A stretch of 64,000 nt of DNA. It comes from Stictocephala bisonia. Its lineage: Eukaryota > Arthropoda > Insecta > Hemiptera > Membracidae. Below, piece after piece: positions 10,813 through 23,844 of the stretch. A program made the translations under genes and the position numbers. Under the pieces are notes generated by a model that saw nothing but the letters and a program-made list of their open reading frames with translations, ran no database searches and was not told where the DNA came from. The stretch spans positions 62,001-126,000 of the forward strand of contig JAQJVL010001134.1 of assembly GCA_035578905.1 (NCBI GenBank). Reading direction: 5' to 3'. Position 1 is the stretch's first letter. Each line of letters starts with the position of its first letter.

Positions 10813-11569
10813 GGCTAGGCGCGCACTAGACCGACCACGACCACGACCACGACAAATACCCCGACTGGTCGGGTCGTACAGACATGCGGTTGAGCCCCGA
10901 CCACGACCACGACAACGACAACGAATGTCAAGCTAGTAGTTGAATTCAGTACAAGATGGACGTTGAAGAGTTGGCAGTTGTTGTGCATCTGTATCGTAGG
11001 TACGTTAGGCGAAGAAGAAAGCGATACTGAGTGCATCCGATGTTGGCTGTCAGGTCTATGAGAGGGCAGTTTGCAACATTTTATGGAGAACTACGTCAGT
11101 ATGAAGAACGGTTTTTCAATTACACAAGAATGTCGGTTAACAGCTTTGATGAGTTGCATAGAAAAGTTGCCGGTGACATCAGGGGACAAGAAACTTTAAT
11201 GAGACAGTGTATAGGAACACTGTGTAATAAGTCAGCTGTGACATTATTAGTTAGTTACCAATCCAAACGAAACAACAGGTGTACACTGCTCGCTTGACAA
11301 CTCAGTACTGGTCGGGTCGGGGGTATTGTCGGATGCAGTGCGCGGCGCGCCATTGTGATCTATGTTATTTTTGGCTGCAGTCGTGTCGGGGTCGGACCCA
11401 AGTCGGCCCGACCAAACTCAAGAGATTCTGGTCGTCCGACCAGGGTCCGACCGCTGCGTCGTGGTCGGACTAGTGCGCGCCGTTCCACTTACTTCTATTA
11501 TAAAACTGGCCGCATGCGACTGGTCGGGGTATTGGTCGTGGTCGTGGTCGGTCTAGTGCGCGCCTAGCC
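10813..11569 (+). mobile_element. PIF/Harbinger-type non-autonomous transposon, 757 bp
   Basis: Terminal inverted repeats of at least 36 bp begin GGCTAGGCGCGCACTAGACC at the left and are mirrored at the right end. They continue into CGACCACGACC-type triplet-like runs. TAA immediately flanks both sides (10810-10812 and 11570-11572), the 3-bp W-T-A/T-A-A duplication typical of PIF/Harbinger. The interior has a transposase N-terminal remnant and several GGTCGG/CCGACC subterminal motifs, especially at 11310-11470. The GC content is much higher than its surroundings. The ends match exactly over the visible length, so the insertion is fairly young. Confidence 0.9.
10956..11297 (+). pseudogene. Harbinger transposase N-terminal remnant with an in-frame stop
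   Basis: The frame opens at ATG 10956 (MDVEELAVVVHLYRRYVRRR), hits TGA at 11028-11030, then continues in the same frame with VHPMLAVRSMRGQF, FFNYTRMSVNSFDELHRKV and a TLLVSYQ tail to the stop at 11297. The block HPM...R...G.F...Y.EL...E..FFNY.RMS..SFDEL is characteristic of the N-terminal part of Harbinger transposases of the insect HARBI1-like type. In that family a tryptophan usually precedes V-H-P, so TGG to TGA is the likely lesion. The DDE nuclease domain is entirely missing: only about 114 codons of an expected 350-450 remain. It could be mobilised only in trans. Confidence 0.8.
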
Positions 11570-11626
11570 TAACCTAACCGTAATTGTGATAAAAAAGTAG
11601 TGGTAGTGAAGTAACGGAATAGGTCC

Positions 11627-12682
11627 TGATACTTTAGTAAATCAAGCTGTACTTCATATAGTGTATCAAACATTTTTGAATAGAATAGCTTTAATATACG
11701 ACAGTGCAAGACACAAGTCAACCTAACTTTTTAGCCTTTAAAATCGTAAATGACGTTTACATTTTTCTTTGAATATAATGTAACAAAGTGAAAGGAATAT
11801 TATGTTCCATTGTTAGACCTTAAATACGCCCTTAATATCTCAAGAGGCTCTTTAACCTCTAGCCTTTACACCCCCATTACCTTTAACAAGCGTCAATTCC
11901 CCTTTGAACATTGTTATAGCCTTGTATGTAAGATAAAACTCGTTTAATACTTCGTCTAACAACCTAATTTTAGACTGAATTCTATCTAGCTAATGTAATA
12001 AAAACAATGTATACATAATATTAAAATACTGCTACTTGTTGATAATCAACACAAGATATCCATACCCGAAACCAAATACAAATTTGATGTATATCTGGCA
12101 CAAACTTTACGAATAGTCGTACAGAATAAACTTAATTGACCACTTAGAATTTATTTGTTGTTCACTTAATGGAAAATCAAATTAAAACTTAACAGATAAA
12201 GTGTTTATGATTAAAAATAACCTCTTAAAACGAAATTATGGTTGTAAAACATCAGTTTTCAAAATAAAAATTAACAGACATGTTTACATTAATATTATTA
12301 TTATAAACCTAATATACCTAGTATGCCTTAATATTTATTTATAAACTATTCCTAATTATCATATTTTTAAATACATTTATTCTTTTGGGTTCATAATACT
12401 ATCATACTATTAAACATTTACAAAATATTTTGCGATATTTTTTAACAGAATTTAGATACTTTTAACCACTATATTGGTATTAGAGCTACGTTTCATTGCA
12501 TATTTGTGATTATAAGCATTTATTTGTATTTATAACATCACTTGTTTACTAATAAAATTGGAATTTAAATATAAGCCTTTTCCATGATTAATATAATTAT
12601 AAATATGTGAAAATACATGTATTTTTCTACAAACCAAAAATCCTAATTAAAAGTCTAAGCTGATACACATTTCAATAAAAAT
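11627..12682. other. AT-rich DNA with a short repeat
   Basis: 11840-11930 resembles 8600-8700 as described for that stretch. The rest is A/T sequence with no recognisable gene. Confidence 0.4.
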
Positions 12683-12961
12683 TCACCCTAACCCTCTTTT
12701 ACAAAATTTTGAATAAAATATCATCTGAAATATTCCCAAGAGGAACACAGGAGATAAGAGATTCTGCAGAATGTCTAGCGATATTATTGGGTTAAGGCGG
12801 AAATATGGCGAGAGGGATTGCTTTATCGACTGAAAGCTTGTGACTTCCTCGATTCCGCGGAGAACGACATTTCCTGTGTTCCATTTGTGACGTTCATCGT
12901 AAATTCCGTCTAATGGTGGTCTTAGTAGTATTCTAAATATACTAAAATAACTAAAAGTCAT
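12683..12961 (-). other. Unidentified 92-codon open frame in a GC-richer patch
   Basis: The patch 12700-12925 is GC-richer than its surroundings. The minus-strand frame reads with varied composition (for example GIYDERHKWNTGNVVLRG and SPYFRLNPIISLDILQN), not the K/N/I/Y-rich peptides of neighbouring chance frames. I do not recognise a family. It may be the relic of a transposon or exon. A chance frame cannot be excluded. Confidence 0.2.
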
Positions 12962-14551
12962 ACTTTTACCAGATATTACATGATTTTATTGATTTATTAA
13001 TTAAGAAATGTTACCATTTCTGACATTTATATTTTATAACGTTTTTGTAACGACAAGGTAAATTGGGGATTTACAGCAATAATCGGTCAAATATATTTCT
13101 TTTTGATACCATAAATGTGAAGCGTAGCTGAAAATGAATATATGTAGCACAACACAAATACCAAGTATACACAGATATACATAAAATCCAAATAACTTCT
13201 TTTATTGAGATTACGTAAATTTGGGTCCAGATAAGGTAAAGTTTTACGAAATATCAACCCTCTAAAAACTAATTGTATATTAAAGGGTTAATTTGGTATT
13301 TTTGTGGTTTGTGAAATTTGCTAACTACTAGGTAGTCTTTAGTTTTGGTACAATACCATTATGTTTATGTACCACTTGAAAAGATAACACAGCATCTGTA
13401 AGTCAGTTAATTAAGCTCAAGGTTGTCTGATTCAACTCTCGTTAGATTCTTACTTTTTAAAATCCATGCGTAAAGAAACTCGTTAGTTTTAAAATTTGTG
13501 TCATATCATTGTTATTAGTAGTATTTTATGTTTTAATAAAGTTATCAACCCATTCTTTTACTAGGTGTCCTATACTTAAAGAAACAATAGTTAAAAGTGC
13601 AGTTATAAAACCGAAACGAAGGTTTTTCCTCTTGCCAAATTAGAACTAGACCTTTCTTGTGGTTTATTAAACCATCCAATGTGTTTCAAAACATTTACAT
13701 TGCTCTGGAACTATTAATCAACAGTAATGTCTCTATTAGGTGAAATTATATCTATAAATTCTCTTTCACTTAAACGTGAAATTAATTTCTCAAGTGTAGG
13801 TACCATATTAGAACGTTGTTTACTCTTCACATTTGACGGTCATTAATTTTGCTTTTTTTAATACCTTTTTAATAGTAACATTTATCATTGAAATTCTTGT
13901 ATTTAATTAAGTGGAGTTTGTACGAATCAACTCGTTCTAACCATTCAGACGTCTCTAAATCCTTCTAAGTTTTAAACCTCCATAAATCTTATTTTGTAAG
14001 AGCGTAAGTTCCTAATTTTAGCTCAAGAAATGCTTTTATGTAATGGGGAATGGGACACACCGTGTATGGGTTAGACAAAGGTGGGGGAGGGATCTAATAC
14101 CGGAACTGATGTTATCAGTAAATTGGCATTTCCGCTATCAGCCATTATTGAACTCAGAGGGTAGATCAGATGGTTTTATGATATAATCACGATTTTCTGT
14201 CTATACTTATAACTTTTCAATACTATAAGATATATTTATATTTATATCATCTATTTATATATCGGAATTATTTGGTGATGAATATCGGTAATCCAGTTTT
14301 AACATCGCCATAAAAGAGGAACTCATAAAATAAGTAAGTCGTAGGAACTAGTTATTAGCGTAGAAAAACGTAAATCAACTATGTATAATGTGATAATGAT
14401 AAGAAGCTTCAAATCTTAGATTTCAGTTTCTGACATGGCTTCCTCTTGTGGTAAGTATGTTCTAAAATAATATTTTTGTATGGTTAGGAGATGAAAACCA
14501 TTATAAAAAACTTTTATTTTAAATTGTCTGTGTCGTAATGATAATTTTAAA
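12962..14551. other. AT-rich DNA, nothing recognised
   Basis: No gene, repeat pair or structured RNA was noticed in this stretch. Confidence 0.5.
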
Positions 14552-14559
14552 GATATACT

Positions 14560-14731
14560 GGACCTTTTAAATTAATTTACTACTACCATTTTGGTTAGGT
14601 TATGTTAGGTTTGGTTAGGTTATGTTAGGTTTGTTTAGGTTATGATAGGTTTGGTTATGTTATTTTAAGTTTGGTTTGGTTATGTTAGGTTAAATTAAGC
14701 TATCGTTATGGTAGTGATTAATGGAAAATCT
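14560..14731. mobile_element. 172-bp MITE with TTAGGTT-rich core and 8-bp target duplication
   Basis: The ends GGACCTTTTAAATTAATT...CTACCA and the reverse of TGGTAGTGATTAATGGAAAA form imperfect inverted repeats. GATATACT lies directly outside on both sides (14552-14559 and 14732-14739), an 8-bp duplication as made by hAT-group elements. The interior is a run of GGTTAGGTTATGTTAGGTTT-like units that recall the insect telomere repeat TTAGG but are not a telomere. Other copies: 36966-37138 and, interrupted, 10597-11626. Confidence 0.75.
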
Positions 14732-14739
14732 GATATACT

Positions 14740-17700
14740 ATATACATATTATCAGTTACATAGTGTTCAAAAATGGTAATTATAGATAATCAATAGAAAT
14801 TGTTATTCAGTTTGTTAATAATATATTATTATTACACGTTAATAAAAATAAATATCATTCAGAATTGGAGGATTGTATGAAACACTACCCTTAATCATTG
14901 TAAGTGTGTAAAGAGCAAAGAGTAACTGCAGATTGCTGGTCGTACTGCTGTGTTAGGGTGGAAATGGGGTTCGTTTCTTCGAATGATATCTTGTATATTT
15001 GTAATAGTAGTAATTTTGTTTGGAAAATAAACATTTTATAAATTCAAAATTTACACATTTATTATAGACTCCGACCAAGTATAATAATCATTAACAAAAC
15101 TAAAATCATAGAAGAATAGGAAATTAGTTAAACTGTACTTGTAATTCTTATTCAAATGTAATTTTTATCAAAACTATTATTGTATAGATGTAAACGATCA
15201 CGCATATAAAGATACGCTTTATTTAGGCAAGTAAGCATCCACTAATCAAATACCTGCTAATCATTACATTATTCAAGAATCAATGAAGAATTATTAATAT
15301 CTGGAAATTAGGTAGTTGCGTTTTTTGCATTAAATGAAGAATGCATTAAGCTTGCTAGGCTGAATTTCTTAAAGAACTTTTTTTTTTTTTTTTTTTTGAT
15401 TGAATATGTCTGATAGTCGGATAATATATTTATTTATTTCAATCATATTATTAACTAAGTAATGAAAGTTTTAAAACATGTTTTTTTCTAAAGGGATTAA
15501 ATATGAGATTCACTTTACTTTCAAAATTATTATTTTCTAAAGAAAGAAAAGTAACTAAATACGTCGAAAATAAAAATTTTTAAAATTTTTTATTTGACTT
15601 ATTTATATTGTATGAATATGGAATTGGTTTTGTGAGAAATTTAATATTTCGTGTATATCGGGGAATATTTTTATCTTATCAAACACACATAACATATTCA
15701 AACCCCCATATATATCGCTAACATAATTTTGAGGTGAGCGTTAAAATCTAAGAAGGGAATATCGTCTGATATTTCATTTCATGAAAACTATTTATATTTA
15801 AATTTGTAAGAATTCTTACGTAGTATTAATATACTAATAACTTTCTATACTACAAGTCATATGGCCATAATACTAAAGTTCACTAAAGTAGACCTTTAGT
15901 AATGTCATGAGATAACAATGTCATTAAAATAAGGGGTTTCTATTTTATTGCCATAAACATTAAACAGAAAACATTCTTTTATTATTAATGAACTTGTACC
16001 CGTTGAATATTGCAATAAATTTTAGACAGGATTTGACCCATTATATAAAATAATCTAATGATTTAAAAGAGGATTGTAGAAAATATAACAATAAAATAAC
16101 TCTCAATTGTTTTGTTTGCTTATCATATTCATTATTTACTTCTTTTATGATAATAATAATTTTCATAACTTTGTGTGTTTTTATTAAAGCTTAGTTATAT
16201 GCATCATGTCTATTATTGTTTTCCTCAAATGTTTTATCTTCATATAATTGGGAAAACGAACACAAGTTACAGATTCTAAAGTCTGTTGTCTTTGTTAAAG
16301 ATATTTCCAACAAGTTCACCGTTAATATTAACGTATTATAACAGTGAAATAACGTTATAGATCTACTTATAGACATTAACGACCGACAAACGGTCGCCAT
16401 TGTTACCTCTATTGTATATTTGGGTAAGATAATAAATGAATTGTAACACTTATAGTGACAATTCTTGAATCATACGTCCACAATATATTTTGTGGATAGG
16501 ATAGTTTTGAATATGTGTGAGTGATATTACGTAAACCAAAATTTCATAGTAATGAATTAATAAGACCTTAATAGTTTCAATAATTGCTATTTATCAGGAC
16601 GCTAATAATGCTAATATCGTCAAAAAAGTGTTTATATTACATGTTTAATACACCAATATTTTATCGGTTTTATAAATCCATATGGTAAAAATCCAATACT
16701 GCAGAGTAAAAACATTTCTATACGCAAAGCAAAAACTAATCTCTAAAATCCTTTTCATCCACTTGCCTACAAAGTTCCACGTTGTCCAATTATTGGATTT
16801 TATTTTAACTTTTTAGTGACGGGCCTTTGAAGTTAGGCGCACTAACGAAGCTTTTACATGTGTGGAAAATGTAATCTGCTGATGAAATTATTGAAACAGG
16901 TTTATGTTTTTGGAGAAAATTGACAACCTCTTGTAAATTCCAAACACGAACAGCTATGCCGTTGTGTGTATACTTGTCCCCTAATTATATCGACATAATC
17001 AAAGAACTTAATTGTCAAACGTAACCAAAGTGATAAATGCGTTGAATAATATATTTGGAAACAATATTTTTTTGTTTAATTTGGTTTGTTATGGTCCCAT
17101 ACAAGTTTAGATGGGTATTTTCTTTCTTGGATTTTTATGACATCTCTACAAAATATTCAGTTATAAGGAATACCAAACCAACTTTACGAGGTATTCTATT
17201 TTTAAGTAACCTAGTCTTGATTAAGGTTTGTTAGGAAATGAATAAATTGAAAGTATTTATTCTAAAAAAAAAAAAAAAAAACTTTGTGAGCTCTGCAGTA
17301 CAATCTAAGAAGACAACTATAACATTAATGAAAATATTGTATTTTTACACCCCCCTATATAATACATTTAAAATATACTGGATGTTTTAGAATCAAACTT
17401 CCCGACTTTAGAACAACACTCAAGAAGATAGTGAACAACGACTGAAGTTCAAATCCTGACCCCCAATGGAAGTCCTTACATCCAACAGAAAACGTACAGA
17501 CTCTACATGCAGTATTTATAAACTTGGTTAAGTAATACAAATATAATTAGTATACTAAATTTGCTTTAAGATTTTCAGAAAACCAACATACAGAAAAAAA
17601 CTATCAATACATTAATACTAAGTTGAAAAAAAGGCAAATAAGAGAAAATAACAAAATGAAAACCGCAATAACACAGACTAAAGCATCTAAAAGATAAATA

Positions 17701-18099
17701 CAGAAGAAGTAAATAAGTCCCCAAAATCTTATCTGGGTTGGTTTGGCAATAAAGATACTTCTGATGTGATACGTGCCTGAGCCAACCACATTAAGTATAC
17801 GTGAGTTAGGACCAAGTTACCACTTTAGCTGTTACAGCTTGTGTGGTATAATAAATAACAGCCTTTTCACTCAAAGTTCACACAAATTTCAAGTGCTTGA
17901 AACTGACTACGGATTTTGATATTATGATTGAAAAATTACAAATATATTCACATCGTATATTTGTTATAACTGCAACTGAGTTAGTATTATTTTAGTTACT
18001 ATTTTATAGTATTTGGTATATTAAAATACTTTACTCGTAATAAAAAATACGAGAATACATTTTTAAATGGCATCTATAAACTTACGATATATCTATATG
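14740..18099. other. AT-rich DNA with homopolymer runs, no gene recognised
   Basis: Contains T runs at 15379-15397 and an A run at 17264-17281. Open frames of 61-69 codons on the minus strand (16191, 17355, 17604) show no family signature. The segment near 16740-17060 is slightly GC-richer but unidentified. Confidence 0.45.
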
Positions 18100-20384
18100 A
18101 TATATTTATGTTAAGTACCGATTTGTAGTAGTATCAATCTACCCGCCATCCCAAACACGTTAAAAGGTATTAAATACCAACTTAAAGCAACCATATAGAA
18201 CATTTGATTATTATATTTTATTTCATATATTCGGGGTTAAATTAATTTAAAAAGGCACAAAATGTCATTAGCTGTTTACGATTCTCAAAAAATTTCACGT
18301 ATTCATATATGCTTCGACTAAACTGTAAAACTGCAGTAAAATGTGTAACCCATTCTCAACAGAGGTCTAAATTACATTACACCATACCATATATTCCTAT
18401 ACAATTAGTATAGCATATTTTAGGAGCATTGTCACCCTATAATAAAAAAACCGTTCATTTTTAATGTCATAAATTGGAAAGCTAGGACCAAAAAGTCGCA
18501 GATTTCACCTGCTACATATCTTCCTCTCAACAACAAACACTTGATAACGCTTTTCTTAAACAAACAATATTGTTAAAGAAAATTATATTAAGTTGATTTT
18601 ATTACCAATAGTCAGTCCCCTGTTACACATCTTGATTGGAGGGCTTCTTTGAGGACTACATTGAACGGCAGGAGTGTCAAAACATCACAATCATCACTCA
18701 TGTGTCACCCTCAATGTTCACTTTCCTTTTATACTATTTCTTTGCTATCATTATCATACAAACAATTAAAATAACCCTCATACATATTGTTTAAGGTTAA
18801 CTAGAAAAATATTTTCAATTAGAACAGTAAAGGTTTTTAGAGTGATGAAAATTTACAACAACTTTTGAAAAAGAAATTACAAAAAAACCTACAACAACAA
18901 AACTAATTATAGCACAGAAATTAATAAGTCATTTTCACTAGAGTAATATGAGTATTTCCTTCAGAAAATGTGTTAACCCAATAATTTATATCATTATTAT
19001 TGTTAGTTTGCTTACAAAATGAAATAAATTTATAAAGTGTTATACCTACATTATATAGGATGAGATAAAACAGTATCACATAGTTATTTATGTAAGCTTA
19101 GAAAACTATAATCGCTAATAAGGATAGTTATATAGATTATTCTGAGAAATTATTTAAATATAATATGACTGGTTTATTTTATAGCAGAGCATTATGTAGC
19201 CAGTAAATCTATTCTAAAGTCCCTTTAGTTTTGATAATCCTAATTTGACTATGATTATGATTAAATGTTAAAAAAAAAACTGTGGGGAGAAAAATTACAT
19301 CGGAATAAATTAAAGTTCAGGAAAAGCCAAATATTTTATACATCACATGTTACTATAATATATTTAAAGAATTTCTTTTGTTTCTATGTTACCATTTCTC
19401 CTATTACTCTTAGTACAGATCCTACTACATATATTGTTGTGAAGTTCATATCAATACAATTAGATACAGTTTATCCCATAAACACCTATCAAAAATTATT
19501 TTATATAAAAATGTACTACCATTAGGTTATGCTATTTATTCACAGACAGTCATTCTGAAGCCGAAAGGAATAAAGTATGTGTGCCAAAATAGACAAAATA
19601 GACTTCGGAGAGGTATTTAAGAAATTATTATTCTATACATTGTACAACATTTTTTGACCACGGATTAAATTGTATGTTTTTTTTTAATTTCGGTTTCGTA
19701 AAATACCTTATGAGCCGGTTTTCCAGTTTTTGTTAGCAATGGAGACGTGGGTTTGGAACTATGTCATTGCCACATGTTGTTTAATGTAGGACATGTAAAA
19801 GATTGAGACAGTTAATTTACTGTAGTTACATGAATACATAAACATTGTTTTTTATTAGGACTACCCAATTTATAAAACATCTCCCATTTTATTATACAGT
19901 GAGTATGTTAATATGACAATTTGATACAATATTGATCCATTACATACATATATCTAAACCGTTTAATTATAAAATATATCTGATATTATGAAAATATTTT
20001 CGGATCGTCAGATAAGAAGCACTTTAAATATAAACGTTTTTAAATAATAAACAACCAACTCTTTAGAAAATATTATATTTTAACAATTATAATAACAATA
20101 AATAAATGAATTACGGATTTTGTCACAATTTTTTCAACGATACATCCCAGTTATGCCTTTAAAATATTGATTTAAGATCATACAAATGTTCTAAATTTGC
20201 ATGAGATTTTAGAAAGATTAAATACCCACCACATAACACTTATTCTATACTTAGTAGAGATCCATTTTTTTGCCCATACCTTTGAGTATATAATCTGATG
20301 TATTAGATGGGCTAGTATTGCAAACAAACTTTACGAACTAGATTGTTTACATAATATTAAGACTGGTTTCTCTTTTTCACAAAT

Positions 20385-20487
20385 CCTACCCACCCCTACA
20401 CGTACAGTGGCATTGACCCACTCACCGACCCCTACACGTACAGTGGCATTGACCAACCCACCCACCCCTACACGTACAGTGGTATTG
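20385..20487. repeat. 36-bp minisatellite, about 2.9 units
   Basis: Units share CCTACACGTACAGTGGCATT and a CCCACC-rich spacer. The starts at 20397, 20433 and 20469 give a period of exactly 36. Units are nearly identical. No counterpart was noticed in block B. Confidence 0.85.
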
Positions 20488-20869
20488 GATAAATCTAGTT
20501 TTTTATTTGTTGTTATCTTGACTTAATTTAAAACTAATACTAATTGAATAAATGGTTTTTTATGTTTAAAACATATACTCCATTACCTAATGTTAAACAT
20601 GTACTTATGTTAAAAACTCAATCATAAATAATATCTCTAACGATTATTATTTCAATGAATATTAAATACTTTTGTTTAGAGCTTAAAAGAAAGTTATATA
20701 TTTTCAATGTCTAGATAGCCCAGGTTTTCAAGATATGAATATGTTGAGGCCTGTTAAAATTTTTCACCTTTCAATATAAATGATATGTACAAATATACTA
20801 TTTTTTTGACAAAGTATAAGCGATAAAAGTATTATTATTGTTTTATCCGGATTAAAAAATTGCGTTACA

Positions 20870-21130
20870 ACTCCAAAGGTTACAAAATATTAAATAAATT
20901 TTTTTTTTCTGTCCCTGAGTATTAATTTCCAATACAACTATCCACTGATTGCAGAATGCTTCCCCATTCTTTTTCCCCACCCACACTTACTACTAACCTT
21001 TTAGCAACATTGTCAGAAAGGCCTGAGACTGCTGCTGCCATAGGGTAACGTTTGTATACCAAGGTGTGATAGTAGCATATGGTTAGTATAAAGCATTCCT
21101 GTTTATATGGTCATATTTAATAAATACTAA
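20870..21130 (+). repeat. CTGATTGCAG repeat segment (block A copy)
   Basis: Matches 37905-38160 and the window start: a T run, CTGTCCCTGAGTA, CTGATTGCAGAATGCTTCCC, TTTTAGCAACATTGTCAG and later TTTATATGGTC. The reverse complement of the CTGATTGCAGAAAG motif occurs at the far side of each block (28390, 42135, 44212), which gives an inverted-repeat relationship. Confidence 0.6.
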
Positions 21131-21204
21131 TGTAGACTAATTGTCACTAGCAATTTAATGTTTAGCTAACTGACAGCCACAAACTAAAAGTAACACACAT
21201 AAAA

Positions 21205-21208
<4 letters not shown>

Positions 21209-21269
<61 letters not shown>
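21209..21269. repeat. (TA)n microsatellite
   Basis: About 25 uninterrupted TA units to 21259, followed by a short imperfect continuation to 21269. Confidence 0.95.
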
Positions 21270-22840
21270 CACACAAAACTAATAATATCGACACAAAGGA
21301 AATTAAATTAGCTTTACTTTCACAATTTTTTTGAAAAAGAAACATAAATAATTATAGTTTCTCAAATTCGTATGGAATTTTATTTATTTTTACTGTCTAC
21401 ATCAATGCTACACGCAATAGTAGAATCATTGAGTTTATTCTAATGTGAGTAGTAGTTAACTGAAGTATATGGTAGATGTTTGCAATTAAGGAGAATTAGC
21501 ACTTTAAAGCTGAATATTAAGGCATTTTGACCTCTTACATACTAAGTTAAAAACCTTCAAAAATCTCGCAGGATGATAGCAATGTCAGAACCACCATAAA
21601 TTAAACATATCTTGTATATTATAATAGGAAAATATTGAAATGAATATGTACATACAATGGTGCATCCGTCAGATATAAGGACGGTACAAGTGGCAATGTT
21701 AAAGTAAAAAAACATAAATTTATCTATGAAACATTTAATATTTCATTAATTATTATATACCCAAGGGTATATTCACAAATTCTATTTTCTTGATTACTTC
21801 AAAGTAGTTTATGACTAACCTATTTAGTCATCTCCTTTAGGTACTAAAAATGCTGGACTATTATAGGCTGAATTGATAGGTCTTATTATGTCTTGTTTAA
21901 GTGAATCTTCTAATACATTTTTCAATATTCTATATTTTGGAGTGTTTATGTGATATGTCCTAATCTTTACTGTTTTTGTGTCAGTTTATATTATGCTCAT
22001 AATCTATTCTACTGCCAGTTTTTTTAGTGTAAACAGTGGGATACATTTCAATTAAGCATAATATTAACAATAATAATAACTTATTTTTAGCTTCACCGCA
22101 ACCAATGTTTATTTCTTTAGTGAAATTGTTTACGTTTATTATTAAAATTGCCAAGCTATGAATGAATTCAATTTTCACTATCGGCTTAAAGTTAAAATAA
22201 CTATTGGTTAATTTTTAGATTCCTGAGACAGAATCATAGATAAAGTCATTACTAATCATACATAATGAAATAAAATCATAGGATTATAGAAAATTATTTA
22301 TTGTAGAATATTAAGAAGATAGTAAATTATTATTTGATACATTGAAAGTTAATAGTATTTTATTGCATTATTTGAGAATAGGTTATAATTTTGGATTTAA
22401 TTTTAAATAAAGCGTTTAGAAAATAAATTAATATTCTTATTTTGTTGATAATATATTTTCTTTCATTTTTAATAAATTGATATTGATTATTACAAACACC
22501 TCAACAGATTGCCAAGTGTTGTTCTTTATTTATTTTTACATATATTACTAAGGCAGAAAACTTGAAAGATATATTATTTGCCCCTGTGTTTGAGAAATTA
22601 AAGATAAAGAAACATAAATTTGTAATTATTATTTGATCTTTTTGAAAATACGGTAAAATATTGCTCTCTAAAAAATACGAACATCAAGGAAAAAATATTA
22701 ACTAAACAATTTATATAAGTTTTAGTCAAATGTATATGTAAAGGCTTGTTAATGAAACTGCATTTATGAAAATAATTGTAGTAAACTTTCAATAAAATTT
22801 GATTGAAGTATAAACTTTATTATCTTATTATAATAATGTG
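21270..22840. other. AT-rich part of block A, no gene recognised
   Basis: Open frames of 64-65 codons on the minus strand at 21981 and 22598 have A/T-driven composition. No family signature was found. Confidence 0.45.
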
Positions 22841-23079
22841 TAAACTAGTTTATAAATATATTCTATGTGCAGTTAAGATGTTTATTAAGAGCTTAACCAA
22901 ATAAAGTAAGAACATAAATTAGTGAATGTAAGTCAATCAAACTAATCAATATTAGTTAAATATAAAAATAAATTCCGTGATTTTTTTTATCAAATGACAG
23001 CATAACAGTAAATAATACAAAAAGGAAGAACAGTTTTAAATAATAACAATGCGATACAACCAGGTTATTTTGTTTATAA

Positions 23080-23250
23080 CTATCTGTAGTTAATTTGACT
23101 TTAAGAGATCATCTTTATGTCTTGGTATGTTGGCTACACTGTGATTTACTGGTCACTGGTAACCATGGAAACGCGTGGGTGGCATCACGTCATTACCACA
23201 AACCGTTACTGATTGCTTTGTGTCATAAATTGAACGCTATTTTGATTTCT
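23080..23250 (+). repeat. Strongly conserved island with an RFX X-box-like motif (block A)
   Basis: About 130 bases are almost identical to 38955-39110, while the DNA on either side has diverged heavily. At 23159-23172 the sequence GTAACCATGGAAAC fits the RFX X-box (GTNRCC-N(0-3)-RGYAAC) except one position in the second half-site. A looser relative occurs at 19715-19780, with GGAGACGTGGGTTTGGAACT. The island also contains CACGTCATTACCAC. It is either a constrained regulatory element or a younger inserted repeat. Confidence 0.6.
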
Positions 23251-23844
23251 ATAAATTAGGTTATTGGCTTAGTACAGTTAACTGTATTATATAATAGCGT
23301 CAGTTATGTGTTTAAACACTCGTTTTTGAGCAAAGTGCATTAGGAATTATGAATGGCTTGATTGCAAAGACATATAGAATATGTACATAATGTATCATAT
23401 ATGTACGTGTGTATAATGTATTATATTCATAAATCATAATAATATAAACACTTATGTACTATTCTTTAGTTCGTAACTTGAGTTTTTTTTTTTAAGTTTA
23501 ATAAATTTTAAATTAATTGAAAATTACTGTCAAAAATATTACAAAATAAAACATTTGCTGAAAATAAATCCAAATTTTAGTAAAGTCCTGTATTTATAGG
23601 AAACATTCATACAAACCACGTATTAAAATATAAATTATTTAACTATATGAACGGGGATTTTAGTAATAACGGTGTAAATTTAATATGTATAAAATTAAAC
23701 ATAGGAAACATTTTTTTTACAAAAAGAAATCTATTTCTTAACAATCAATCTAATAAGACAGTTAGTGGTTCGAATCTAGCACTAGATACTTGCACCTACT
23801 ATAAATTTGTGAACATGTTCCAGGTCAAGTCTCTTCGTATAATT

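Larger units (their letters stand above)
10597..11626. mobile_element. MITE with (T)CTTTTCCGTTA...TCACTACCA ends, interrupted by a Harbinger element
   Basis: The ends TCTTTTCCGTTACTTCACTA (from 10600) and its reverse complement at about 11597-11624 are the terminal repeats also seen at 14560-14731 and 36966-37138. Right of the Harbinger insertion, CCTAACCTAACCG belongs to the TTAGGTT-rich interior of this MITE. Left of it, 10640-10812 does not match the MITE interior, so that half has been replaced or rearranged. No clear target duplication is visible at the outer ends of this copy. Confidence 0.55.

Noticed and set aside
14580..14700. Interstitial telomere repeat
   Set aside because: Units are irregular (GGTTAGG mixed with TATGTTAGGTTT) and sit between MITE terminal repeats, so they belong to the MITE.
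23766..23776. GGTTCGAATCT, a tRNA B-box-like motif
   Set aside because: No A-box or cloverleaf can be built at the right distance. It is more likely chance.
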